DNA of 64,000 nucleotides. Origin: Mastigias papua. Taxonomy: Eukaryota; Cnidaria; Scyphozoa; Rhizostomeae; Mastigiidae. How positions within the stretch are numbered: the first letter of the stretch is position 1; every line of letters begins with the position of its first letter. Below, piece by piece: positions 48,901 to 59,306 of the stretch. The notes below the pieces were generated by a model. The model made no database searches, was not told where the DNA came from, and saw only the letters and a list, made by a program, of their open reading frames with translations. Made by a program: the position numbers and the translations under genes. Location: assembly GCA_964019165.1 (NCBI GenBank), contig OZ025276.1, positions 7,529,820 through 7,593,819 of the forward strand, written 5' to 3'.

Positions 48901-49059
48901 AAAAGAGAAAAATTCCACCGACGACGACAGCATTTTGATGACTCTGACATCAATTATATCAACGAACGTAACAAGAAATTCAACGAAAAAGCAGAGAGAT
49001 ATTACGGCAAGTATACTGAAGAAATTAAGCAAAACCTGGAACGTGGAACAGCAATCTAA
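42978..49059 (+). CDS. SYF2: pre-mRNA-splicing factor SYF2
   Basis: A component of the spliceosome-associated NineTeen/Prp19 complex in the nucleus (family knowledge). Seven exons: 42978-43034, 43272-43403, 44910-45035, 45846-45963, 47205-47295, 47948-48049, 48894-49059; phases 0, 0, 0, 1, 2, 2 agree and the sum is 792 nt, 263 aa (human ~243). Recognisable blocks in order: acidic N-terminus, [19 protein letters not shown], the [20 protein letters not shown] segment, [48 protein letters not shown] and the closing [20 protein letters not shown] ... NLERGTAI. The first 19 residues are family-specific and not conserved. The second intron holds a 148-codon ORF. An AATAAA stands 216 bp after the stop. 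Confidence 0.95.
44341..44787 (+). other. 148-codon ORF inside SYF2 intron 2
   Basis: An ATG-to-TGA frame of 148 codons, rich in Leu, Ser, Tyr and Cys, with a plausible membrane helix ([20 protein letters not shown]). I recognise no family. For AT-rich intron sequence this is a long frame, but hydrophobic low-complexity peptides are what random AT-rich DNA gives, so a chance ORF is the more likely reading. Confidence 0.15.
46106..46283. mobile_element. short MITE with GTGACATAGCC-type ends
   Basis: The left end ACATAACCAGGCCATACCTT aligns with the right end in reverse complement ACATAGCCAGGGGCAAAGGG, each with a poly-G/C stretch just inside. It lies in intron 4 of SYF2. Ends of this 'TGGCTA..CAC' type also occur alone at ~45500. 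Confidence 0.6.
47385..47572 (+). repeat. purine-rich tract
   Basis: Nearly 190 bases of mostly A and G (phrases such as GAGAAGAGTTGGGAGAGGAA and AGGAGAGAAGGAAATAGAGA) in intron 5 of SYF2. It has no strict unit. Confidence 0.7.
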
Positions 49060-49274
49060 TAGTAACGTATGGAATAGGAATGCACAGGGCTCTTCCTCTG
49101 CTTTGTACTATACGGAAGATTTGGAATGGAACTCCAACGATGGAAGATTATCAAATTATCAGGTGGTCTAGTTCAGCTAACTGTTATTTGTATATTTAGA
49201 CCTATACTCCCATACATTATTACTTAGATTTATTGAGACACAAAAGCATTCTTTTCGAAGCTTTATTGTCCTGT

Positions 49275-49280
49275 AATAAA
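49275..49280 (+). promoter_or_regulatory. candidate poly(A) signal of SYF2
   Basis: AATAAA, 216 bp past the SYF2 stop and 60 bp before a long (TG)n run that could serve as a GU-rich downstream element. Confidence 0.55.
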
Positions 49281-49341
49281 ATTTTCTGAAGAAGTCTTCA
49301 GCATTAGATCTCATTATTTTGATATTCCTAACCACAGATAA

Positions 49342-49510
<169 letters not shown>

Positions 49511-49662
49511 CATACATATGTATATATATTATGCTATTGAATTCTTCGTCCAATAATAGGTTTTTCGTGAACGATCCATCCAAGAAATTTTGTTCGAGCC
49601 ACTATTTTCTGCTATAGCTATCTAACGTCGGGATCTCTGGGACGTTAGGATGTTGGGTACTG

Positions 49663-49738
49663 CGTGGATATCCTGTGACCTACGACGTCCTAGTGGATGT
49701 CCTATAACATCTGACGTCCTAGGGGATGTCCTATGACC
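49663..49738. repeat. 29-bp tandem repeat, ~2.6 copies
   Basis: A unit of the type GGATGTCCTATGACCT..GACGTCCTAGT recurs three times with substitutions. Confidence 0.7.
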
Positions 49739-49799
49739 ATGCAGTCAGGTCTTTGAGGATTTAGAATGGACATATTTACTTTCCTCCACTAAGACAGAG

Positions 49800-50520
49800 A
49801 TTGGGCAGCTCCTGATATGCATCGTCAATCAATTTTTTTAAATCATCAGATACAATTGTTACATTGGTGTCATCAGTATAAACGCTATTGAATATTGAAG
49901 GCAATGCCTAAAGTCATCCATGAATAGTGGGGGACCCAAACACGAACGCTGTGGTGTAGCGTATGCAACTTTTCTGGATTTTGATTGGTTCCTATTTAAA
50001 GTGCAAAACTGGATTCTGTTTGTCGGATTGGACTCGAACCACCCTCCAGCACTATCTTTAATCCCATGCAAGTTCAGTTTCCCTACAAGTATGCTATCAC
50101 TCACTGTTTCAAAAGAGTTTCATAATTCTACAATTATGACAAGGCTGACTTTGTTTTTATCCATATTTTCTTACCAGTGATCAGTGGTATATTAGTAGCG
50201 ATAATTGTGTGGAGCAAAATAGGCCAAAACAGCTTGATTGCTCGACATAATATTATGTTTCTTTAGAACGTTCAGGTAGTTGGTCATACACTAGCCTTTC
50301 TAACATCCTTGCACATGCTGAAATCACTGAACTGGATCTACACTGATTTAACTCGTATTTTGTCCCTGACTCGTGAATTTGGTATGGAAAACTTGCTGTT
50401 TTCCATATATAAGTAAAAATCCTGTTCTCTATCGAGGAATTGAAGATAAGCATGATGGGATAGGGAATGAATTGGTAGCGTCTTTTACAAGGTTTATGGT
50501 AAACTTGATTGGACCCGATA
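49800..50520 (-). mobile_element. LINE reverse-transcriptase fragment (CR1/L2-type), degenerate
   Basis: Minus-strand reading from ~50520 down gives successive RT motifs: a S-G-P-I-K-F..L-V-K-D-A block, V-I-S-A-C-A-R-M-L-E-R-L-V-Y-D-Q-L (normally PISVIS...LERLVYDQL), W-F-E-S-N-P-T-N-R-I-Q-F, A-T-P-Q-R-S-C-L-G-P-P-L-F and finally Y-T-D-D-T-N at about 49880, where YADD is expected. Frameshifts and stops separate the blocks. It is a different and better preserved copy than the one at 2.7 kb. Confidence 0.75.
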
Positions 50521-50609
50521 CTCTTCCGATCTTAAGCCAACTGGTAGCATCTAAAATATATTTGTAATCAGCAGCTCTATGAATTGCGCAGAGGCTTTGA
50601 GTCTCCTTC

Positions 50610-50902
50610 TAGGTCCCTAATAGAAAAAGGGGGTCTTGATAAACGGGAGGGGGGTCGGAAGTATTTCTAAAATCTAATGGCAATTTAACAGGCTGTTGCG
50701 CTTCTGTCAAACGTCACGACACACTCGGTTTGCGAAAGAGACACTGTCACCGTAGTGAAAGAAGAAATTTCTTTTCTTAGGAAAAACCTCCAAGCCGTTT
50801 ATCATTCCTTGAACTTCAATAAACGGGGGTCCTAGTAAGCTCCGGGGTGGTCGGAAAAAGCATGAAAAATTAATAAGCGTCCCCCCGTTTGTTAGGGACC
50901 TA
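50610..50902. mobile_element. MITE with TAGGTCCCTAA ends
   Basis: The terminal inverted repeats TAGGTCCCTAA / TTAGGGACCTA are perfect, followed inside by ACGGGGGGG-type sequence on both sides (AAACGGGAGGGGGGTCGG and GTCCCCCCGTTTG). Located 90 bp from the LINE fragment. Confidence 0.8.
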
Positions 50903-52079
50903 AGAGTAATACAATGAACTATTACAGAAAGGCAGCTTGACATCCATTCAGCAGAGACATGGGCAGCTGCTTTTAATCGAAATATTATTAAATATACATG
51001 TACGTATACTACAGCTTTATGAAACATAATGACCAACTAAATGACCCACTTTCGAAATTAAATCAAAGCACAATGCCATTTGCAAAAAGAAAGCCGAAGA
51101 GAAATTATTTAACTCAACATGCTTGCTGATTTACAAAAATGGACAGATATTACCCTAGGGATAATTTTGAGGTTACTGGATGCAATACGAAAAATTACTG
51201 ATAAAGATTATATGACGGATGGTGTTGCAAAAGAAGAAATAAATGCAATAAGTTTAAAAGCCAGTTCAACTATGAGTTTTCACTCGTATTTCACTTAATT
51301 TCCTATTCCAAGTAATCTTGCTTTTATTTATCTTCTTGTTTAAAGAGCTATTTTCTTGCTTATCTGGCAAAATTTCAATCAGCGCACTGGCTATCAACTC
51401 TGCCTGGAGCAGTACCTCTGATATCAATTTAACCTAGTGTTATGCACTTTACGTTTTGGAAATATTTCAATCAGTACTTTTGCTATCAATTTTGCTTACG
51501 TTCTGGTATTATTTCAATCAGTACCTCGGCTATCAATTTTACCTGGTGTTATGTATTTAATCTTTTTCTTGAAATTTCAGCTCAGAATCCATTAGTCGCG
51601 TCTTTATCTATTTATATACATGTGAGCTTTGGCTACAATCTGGTTGCTTTGAAGAGTTCTTATTGATTCCATTTCCAAATACGATACGGCTTGTTGTGTT
51701 TTATCTGATCGGTGTATGATAGATATACTTTCGCTTATCAGCTTTCATTTCCAATGATATGGACTCTTTTAGATCTGAGGCTATCCTGTGTGTGAAGATA
51801 GAATAGTGGTGGTATGGCTAGGCGATTTACGGGTTTTTTTATCTTATCTTTAGCACGATCAACAACGGATTCAATGTTGATAGCGTTGCATGTGAGTGCC
51901 ATAGGTGACCATTGTAATTTCCCCTTTCTAATGCTAATATATTGAAGTACATAGGATTTCCAGAGAGACTCCAACAACACATTGTGTTGAGCAATTTGTA
52001 GAATGCAATGGGCATAGGTGCTTTAAGAATTTCAGGCTGGGAATTGATTAAATATGTGCTCTAAACTGACAATAATCAG
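50903..52079. other. intergenic with a degenerate ~47-bp tandem repeat
   Basis: Between 51372 and 51560 the phrase ATTTCAATCAGTACCTCGGC plus TATCAATTTTACCTGGTGTTA recurs about four times, ~47 bp apart, heavily diverged. An 80-codon minus frame at 51738-51980 was seen but has no motif. Confidence 0.5.
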
Positions 52080-52150
52080 TCAGTCAGTGAATCATTCAGT
52101 CTTTCATTCAGTCAGTCATTCAGTCAGTAATTCAGTCAGTCATTCAGTAA
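52080..52150. repeat. imperfect (CAGT/CATT)n tract
   Basis: TCAGTCAGT and TCATTCAGT phrases alternate for about 70 bp. Confidence 0.8.
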
Positions 52151-52914
52151 GCCAATTCTACACTACCTATCAGTAGTCACATATGCCATAATATTTTTAA
52201 AGTCAGATGAGAACCATTACTTTGTATCCTTCTATTTTCTCAACATTATATATACCTCCAGAACTTTTCCTCACTTAATTGATGATTATGCCTGAAGTAT
52301 GAGTCGAAGCATTTTAACGGATTTGTCGAAATCTCTTGTGTCAACCTGAGTGCAGCCTGGCTGGCTAATTGAAGTCGTATTCGTTCTATACTAAAGAAAC
52401 AATGTCTCCTCTTTTTGTCGTTCTGGTATTAAAGCAAATAAGAACTGCCTGAAAAATCACTGCTGTTATCATACTACGCGTTGGTTTTGTTGTTGTTTCA
52501 CCAAGTAGACAGAATATAAACCTATTCGATAGACCGTTGTTGTTTGTATGAGAAATTTGGATCGGCACTTAGTTTTAAAAGTTTGTTAATAGGGGCCTAA
52601 AACTGCCTCATTGCTGGAAGCTGAGCATTTCTGGATGGAAGTAAATGTTGATCGTCATGAAAAAAGCTCAAGCAGTTCACAAATTCACAAATCAAAAACT
52701 ACAACCTTCTCCAATTAAAAATGAAGTAAACGAAGACTTACAAAAACTGAAAGAAGTGTTCACAATCGATAGTCTAATCTAGTTTATTTTGTTGAGCATA
52801 GCACTAGAGCTTCTTCAACTTATGTAAGGTCTAGTACTAGTTTCTCATAAACCAGTTTCTTATAAAAAGACTTGTAGTGTGCAGTGGAATCAAGCATAAC
52901 CACCAAATGTTTTG
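52151..52914. other. intergenic, nothing recognised
   Basis: No gene, RNA or repeat could be supported here. Confidence 0.45.
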
Positions 52915-53055
52915 GAGCCCTGTCAGTTCTGTTTTCTCCTGACCTAATTGTCCAGTCACTATACAAAATGGGCCCAGTCTTAGCATATGTGGTCAGAATC
53001 CTGCATGATGATTGGTCAATGAGGTTGGGAGAAAATAGATCTGACAGGGTTCTGA
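52915..53055. mobile_element. palindromic MITE, copy 2
   Basis: The left end GAGCCCTGTCAGTTCTGTTT and the right end in reverse complement AGAACCCTGTCAGATCTATT begin inverted repeats of ~52 bp that nearly meet in the middle. The centre shares CAAAATGGGCC and GCATGATGATTGGTCA with the copy at 12514-12663. Confidence 0.8.
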
Positions 53056-53979
53056 AACATTTTGCAGCTATACTATTGAATCATAGGTTCGATTCGAGCC
53101 AATCTTATTAATCAACTTGCTTGAACCGATACTATAAGCTAATTTGTCAGTTTGCTTCAAATTTAGCATGAATCCACGCAACATCCCTTTGATCCTTAAA
53201 GATGTGATCATATAACAAAATTACTTAACATTTTTCTTTCCAACTGCATTTTTATATCCATTTCTAGCCTTTCTAAATTCCCTTGTTCCAGTCAGCTGGT
53301 TCCATTACTACCACTTAGTTATGTATAGGCCGTTACTTTACTTGAACTACAAAATTAAGATGACAGATAACTATAAGTCACTCTACCACAACCACAATAG
53401 ACACCTTTTTTCGTAAGATGAATAGTGTATAAAAATTGTAAGACTCGAGTTGCAGAAATCTAAGAGCAATCTAAGATCAATGCAAGGCTCAAACTTCGTC
53501 AAAACTTTTCATTTCTATTTTCTTTATTTCATTTTTACTTCTTTAGACATGGTGACCTCTCAGATACTAAGATCTGTTTTCCAAGGGACCATGTTGAAAC
53601 TCATACATAAAATGTAATGTCTAGACCCTATGCTTATTTTTTTCAAAATGCAAAACAAGTGAGAATTTTAAAATATATGTTAATGCCATATTTATTTTTC
53701 TGTTCTGCTCTATTCTTGTTTTTGTCTGTTCTGTTCTTGTTTTGTCTTTTAGATGAAGTAGCACATCAACAAAGACTTCAGTTTCTTTCTTTGATTTTTC
53801 AAGCAAAATTGTACCTTTCGTTGCCCAAAACTAATTTATGAATAATCCTATGCATGAAATAAATTAAGCTATAAATAGCAAGATTCAGTGAAAAATTAGT
53901 GAGGTACTCTTTTATGAAATGGTGTATACGCTGGACGAAAAGCAGCTGAGGCCGACATATTGAGACATTCATATGTAAA
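53056..53979. other. intergenic, nothing recognised
   Basis: AT-rich. A B-box-like GGTTCGATTCGAGCC at about 53088 has no tRNA around it. Confidence 0.4.
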
Positions 53980-54284
53980 GCCTGCCGCACATGGGACAAT
54001 TTTTTCGCTAGCAACAAAAACTGCAATGCTTGAGAAAATACCGCAGTCGTTGCTGACAAAATCGCCTGTGTGTGGTAATCAAAAGACAAGAGATTTTCAT
54101 CGTCAGCGACTGATTTGATATATCAATCTTGCTTGATATTTCAAATCTGTCGCTGACGACAAGAATCTCTTATCTTTGACTACTGCACAAGGGCGACTTT
54201 TGTCGCCAACAATTGCAGTTCTTGTTCTTCAAGCATTGCAACTTTTGCTGCTGGCGACAAAACATCGCCCAGTATGTGACAGGC
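53980..54284. mobile_element. foldback MITE, near-complete palindrome
   Basis: The left end GCCTGCCGCACATGGGACAA and right end in reverse complement GCCTGTCACATACTGGGCGA match. Towards the centre the arms are nearly perfect (GTCAGCGAC..GATTTGA / TCAAATC..GTCGCTGAC). The flanks carry a possible 5-bp direct repeat GTAAA. A partial relative is at the right edge of the window. Confidence 0.8.
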
Positions 54285-54581
54285 GTAAAAGTTCAGAAAA
54301 ATATGCCTTCATTTTTGGAAATACACCACAAGTGTAGGATAGCTCATTGACTTTAACAACTCCTTAACTGTTTCGACTTCCTAATTTTTCAACGTTTCCT
54401 TTGGCTAGTACCCTATAGATTGTAATGAGGGATCCTTACGCTATAAATGCAAGAGATGCAAGTGTGCATTTGTATTATAGGATTTATCAACATAATGTGT
54501 ATAATTTTTATTTCCCAGGGTAAAACTGCTAACTATTCATAGTTTCATGCAGCTTACACCATTTCTTCTGATTTTAAACAG

Positions 54582-54830
54582 CCATCACTACGGACGCAAA
54601 AATTATTTATATCCGGCAGGGCCTTCTGTACTTGCATATATCTTGTTCAGGTTCTTTGACTCCATTGTGCACAGGCAAGGATTCCTGCAGCAAGGGCAGC
54701 ATGTGGACGATAGTTCGCCTACCCTCAGCTTACGGGAGCAAAAGTGGAGTGAGATGTGCCTTTTGATTAATGCTACCAAAAACTTCGCGAACGTATATCA
54801 ACGTTTTATGTATAAAACAACAGCTTGCAG
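54582..54830 (+). other. possible internal coding exon of an unseen gene
   Basis: An open segment of 249 nt bounded by a plausible acceptor (CTTCTGATTTTAAACAG) and donor (TTGCAG|GTACTG), phase 2 on both sides. The peptide (HHYGRKNYLYPAGPSVLAYI ... NATKNFANVYQRFMYKTTAC) is better mixed in composition than neighbouring chance frames, but I recognise no family and found no partner exon. Confidence 0.2.
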
Positions 54831-57800
54831 GTACTGTTCTGGAAGTAGAATTCAGTGAACACTCATAAGAGCAGTGGCTGTGGCATGATTCTTCTTACCA
54901 TAAAACGCACTTATGTATGAAATCTAGCCGTGAAAAGCATATTTTGTATGGTATGATACCTAAAAGTAACATCTTTGGTGTCCTGAATACAGATTTGGTC
55001 TTCAGCCTTTTTCAGGCGTCCATGTGCACAAGGTGCCGTGCGTGATGCACCCTACTTCAAAAAATTATATTTCAGCAGAAAAGACCAACGGCAAAGACGC
55101 TTAGATAATTAATGGTTATATGTCATCATTCACTTTGCAATATCAGCTATATTTACAGGTCATTTATTGCTTTTAGCCTGAGCAATTAACTTCCACCTGT
55201 TGTTACCATATCGTAGTTGAGAGTCCATCAAGAATGTCTCCACACAGTCAACATCCAATTGCGTCATTGCTAGCTATCACATGCACTTCTCTTATTCGGT
55301 ATGTCTTAATGCAGCTTTTTGGTGTCATCAAAAAGGCACCAGCGTTCAATCTCAAGCAGTCCACAGACCTCTAAATGTACAGAAAAATTAAATATCTTCT
55401 CTATCACAAGCTGCTGGAAAGTTCAGATGTTATGGAAAAAGTCAGTTTGTCTTGACATCATTGCATATCTCCATATTCAACGGAGCTTGGTAGGAAGGTA
55501 GAATCTCTAATCCCAGAAGGTACAAAAAGCACCCTAACGTTCTCTTCATCATTGCCAATTGAAAAAGGCCAATTAACCCTTGGGCCCCAAGGTACCCATT
55601 TTAGATTCTAACGTATGACGAAAACCTTGGGCATCTGAGGATTAACTATTAAAATCACTCACAACATGTTTACTTGAATTTAGACTGTTAACTGTAAGTC
55701 ACCTTTGCTTCTGTAGGGAAGCTGATTGACTCATGTTTTACTCACATTTGCACTGTTTTTGAGGCATATCTGTCATAATAATGAATGTATTTCTACTTTC
55801 AATCGGCCATTAATAATTTGTTCTAGGTTAATCCGTGAAAACCAGATTTTATAGGCTTATGACCTAGACACAAGTATGGTAGGTTTGATTTGTCAGATGA
55901 ATATTGATTAGGAAAGATATGAATATGCAACCCGTCTTCTTTCCTGATTTAGTAAATTAGTGTGTTTAAGTTACTAAGCGAGCAAGTAATTTGATAGAAG
56001 AAGTAATAATATAAATTGTCAAGAAGATTAGACAATATCGCCAAGAATATTGACGGATGACCTATACTTAATGCACTTATAGCGTAGAGAGGCTCCTTTG
56101 GTGAATTAAGTAAAGCAATTGATCTTCAAATTTTGGAAACACCTGGTTTTTGGACCTTTTCCTTATTAGTTTTCAGTCGAGCCGCGAACAGAAACAGCTG
56201 GAAAGTGACAAAATGCAGCGCGTTTACAGGAAAAACTCCCCTATTACATTCTATAGCTGATTTTGAGCAGATTATATAGAATAAGGTTACAGAGCAATGC
56301 TATAGATCGCATGTTCTCGAACATTCCATATTTAAGAAACAAGGGCCAAAGCTATAATCCCCATTGGAATAGGCTTCGAAATTGATTGAGATATCTAGCA
56401 AACAAACTGCATTTTTGAAACATGAGCGGTTTTTGGTGACAGAACTTATATGCCATGGAACATAAGGAGAATTTATGTGTCTAACTCATAAGCACATTAT
56501 TCAATTGAAGAGAAGTAAGTAGACTGAATGGTCAAGTGTTCCTCGTCTTCTTCAATAAAACAGTTTGGCTGCAACAACGACATTCACTAAAGATGTTTGT
56601 TATATGTTTATATCAGCATGGAAAGTAAACGAAGGAATCAGCAAATCCAGCTAGAATTGTACGAAAAGGTTCGGTTATCCCTTGAAGTCAATTGTGACAA
56701 GTCCAGAAAATATTATAAAACTCATCAAAAATGACTCAGTGCCCAATTTGTGTATAACGAGGAATGGCTATTGAGATTTTGGTTGGTGCATTAAATAACA
56801 GTTGACTATTGGTCATCAGATAATGTGACTGCCAGTTCTTCCTAGAATGCAGACCTATGGCAGTATTAGAAGGAATAATCAGGAATGTTCTATGCTCTGT
56901 CACTCACTTGCATTGATTCGGCCCTTGCGGTTTAGCGCGTGCGATCGCCCTCGTGCGCCTTCAAACCCTCCCCGGTCACTAGAGGCGGGCGATATATCGC
57001 TCACCTCGTTGATTATTTCCTTAAGAAATCTCCCTCCGTGTTTTTGATTTTGGTGATTTGCTATCTACTATTTGAATAGTAATTTTGTTAGATGTTAATC
57101 TTTCCTATAGGCTCTGTTACCTTTGTTTACATGTTGTTAATGTAAATTCGTATATCTATAGGAAAAAAATGTGGGTTGTAGTTAAAAAGCTACGTCGAAT
57201 CGGAGATTTGAATACTACCAAGCGTCATTTTCTATCCCTCTTTTTTCATTGTTCAAGCTTAAGTTCATAAATGAAATAAGAGAGTTTGATCTAAGCTTGC
57301 TATGTATTAATGCTTATGACTGTTCATGAATCAGAAGCTTTACCTCAACTGTGCATTTACGCACTGCCCAACTGACAGTGTATTTACCTCCCCCCCCCCC
57401 ACCCAACTTTGAGCATTTCCTAATCTGTTTCTGACCTGTTGGCCTCAGGCTAGATATCTGCTGGTTTTGATTACCTACCTTCGAACAAAATACCATCCCT
57501 TATCCTAAAATAGCAACATTCAAATCGAAAATGCATTTGAAGAGATATTTGCTCAACTGGTGGAGAAACTAGATCAAATATTAATGCAAATCCAAAAAGC
57601 AGCTAAGTAAATTGTGCTTGAAGTAGGATACAAAGGTAGAGAGCAAAACAGTTTTCAAATAACTTCCCTTTGCATATTAAATCGTGCAGTATGAAGCATC
57701 GCAGAAGGCCAAAACAAGTCCATTTGCCGAATAGAAACTGGTAGTAATAAAACTACTACATGCTGGTCATCTGATAAAGTTTTGTAGTATTAGGCCCTGC

Positions 57801-58052
57801 CAGCATATGCTTTTCGTGTCTGAGACTACAGCGTCAATTACTAGTGACTTTACAATTCAATTTATCTGCTGATTGGAGGTATTGCGAATTAAGAAGCCTG
57901 GAAACGCATATTTTTGCCATCTGCCACGATTAATATAGGCTTCACGCCTCCATATTACTGGGTAATTGACAAATTGATGAATTGTTGAGTTGATAAAGTA
58001 GATGATATAGTCACAAACTTCTAGTTAATTAGATAATGCCGTAGATGAGCAG
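54831..58052. other. intergenic, no gene seen
   Basis: A long AT-rich region. The only structured item is a 72-bp inverted repeat at 55573-55644. Frames are short and unconvincing; a C-rich run lies near 57390. Confidence 0.45.
55573..55644. mobile_element. tiny TTAA-bounded inverted repeat, piggyBac-MITE-like
   Basis: Bounded by TTAA on both sides. The left inner end CCCTTGGGCCCCAAGGT matches the right inner end in reverse complement TCCTCAGATGCCCAAGGT. The TTAA boundary suggests a piggyBac-type footprint, but the size is only 72 bp. Confidence 0.45.
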
Positions 58053-58330
58053 ACACGGCTATCTGCACAGTATTTAAGGAAGGTTTCGCATTGTGGCGAT
58101 ATTTCGGGATAGCAGAGATGCAATTATAAGGAACTGCTGCTGCAGGGCAAAGCATAATTGACCTGTTTTTCTTTCGTTACAAGAAGACGAACATATTATA
58201 ATGTCTAGAAGAGCAAACACAGCTTTCTGTTGAGTATTCAAGGAAAGTTTTACATCGTGGTGATATTCTGAGATATTCAAGCTGCAAGAAGAGTGTGTTG
58301 CTGATGTGTAATGCTTAACCAAGCTGACTT
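58053..58330. repeat. 164-bp tandem duplication upstream of the GPCR
   Basis: ACACGGCTATCTGCACAGTA at 58053 recurs as ACACAGCTTTCTGTTGAGTA at 58217. The similarity continues for ~75 bp (TT(T/C)AAGGAA(G)GTTT...GTGG(C/T)GATATT). It occupies the proximal promoter or 5' UTR of the receptor gene. Confidence 0.7.
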
Positions 58331-58400
58331 TGTCAATAAAAGAAGGATATCAAGCCCTCCAACGGAAGTTTGGTAAGATATATTTAACATTCCAGAAACA

Positions 58401-59306
58401 ATGAATCAGTATTGGATAATTGCATTGTTAGCAACCACCAGCGTGGGAATTACACTCTTAGATTCATTTTGCTTGTATCTTGTCTGTATTCACAGACAAG
58501 CTAGGAGACCGTCAATGTTGGCAATATGGAACTTGCTGTTCGCTCATTTGCTACAAGGAATTGTCGTTGTACCGTCTTATGTTGTCAAAAGGCTTGAGTT
58601 GAGCGATAAAACAATTTACAGTTTTGTTTGTGACACTTTCAGGTTTTCATATTTGGTAACAAACTATCTTTCTTGTCTGTCATTGCTGCTGATAAGTGGC
58701 GACAGGATGTTTGCGATTAAATGGCCATTGCTCTACCGAACAACTATGACTAACCGTATAATGATGGCCGTAATTCTAGCTTGCTGGATATATACCCTGA
58801 CTCTTTGTATCATACCATTCGTACCGGATTCGGGTAATAGAAAAAAATGTAGCTACAACCCGCAGGAAGAATGGACGTTGTTTATGCTGACCTGGAACAC
58901 AATGCTTCCGTTCATTATTATTATATACTGCTACTCTGTCATTTTCAAGTCCGCCCGGAGTTCAAGAATGCTGCGAGCATCGACTTGTGCCGGTAGGTCA
59001 GCAGTGAAGCAAAATAACGACCATAGAGATTCAGAGCTGCGAATTGCTAAGATATCATCAATAATCGCATCTGCTTACCTGCTCTGCTGGGGTCCATCGT
59101 TTGTCTATTACTTTTCGCTCGCAGCTTGCCCAACGTGCTTTCCAGCGTCTTACTTTGATTCCGAAGCGGAACGAGTCGTAGCATTTCTCATGAAGTACCT
59201 CACGTTTGCAAACGGAATAGTTTCACCGATCATATATTGCTACAGGTACGGATGGTTTAGAGCGATTCTGCCATGCATCAAGCCAAACCAAATTGCTGCA
59301 GCTTGA
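58401..59306 (+). CDS. orphan rhodopsin-class (class A) GPCR
   Basis: An uninterrupted 301-codon frame; the ATG is the first after in-frame stops. Seven hydrophobic segments: ~5-30, 38-62, 78-103, 120-141, 158-183, 217-241, 262-286. Class A landmarks: Cys77 at the top of helix 3 and Cys150 in loop 2 (disulphide pair), D101-R-M instead of DRY, C229-W-G-P in helix 6 and S275-P-I-I-Y in place of NPxxY. Unusual features are the missing G-N pair in helix 1, the missing Asp of helix 2 (LLFAHLL), a four-residue extracellular N-terminus and a very short C-tail. It couples an unknown ligand to G proteins at the plasma membrane (inference). Intronless orphan receptors of this type are abundant in cnidarians. 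No linked receptor copy lies in the window. Confidence 0.88.
   Translation: MNQYWIIALLATTSVGITLLDSFCLYLVCIHRQARRPSMLAIWNLLFAHLLQGIVVVPSYVVKRLELSDKTIYSFVCDTFRFSYLVTNYLSCLSLLLISGDRMFAIKWPLLYRTTMTNRIMMAVILACWIYTLTLCIIPFVPDSGNRKKCSYNPQEEWTLFMLTWNTMLPFIIIIYCYSVIFKSARSSRMLRASTCAGRSAVKQNNDHRDSELRIAKISSIIASAYLLCWGPSFVYYFSLAACPTCFPASYFDSEAERVVAFLMKYLTFANGIVSPIIYCYRYGWFRAILPCIKPNQIAAA

Noticed and set aside
53080..53105. tRNA gene suggested by a GGTTCGATTCGAGCC B-box-like motif
   Set aside because: No A box, acceptor stem or anticodon arm could be folded around it.
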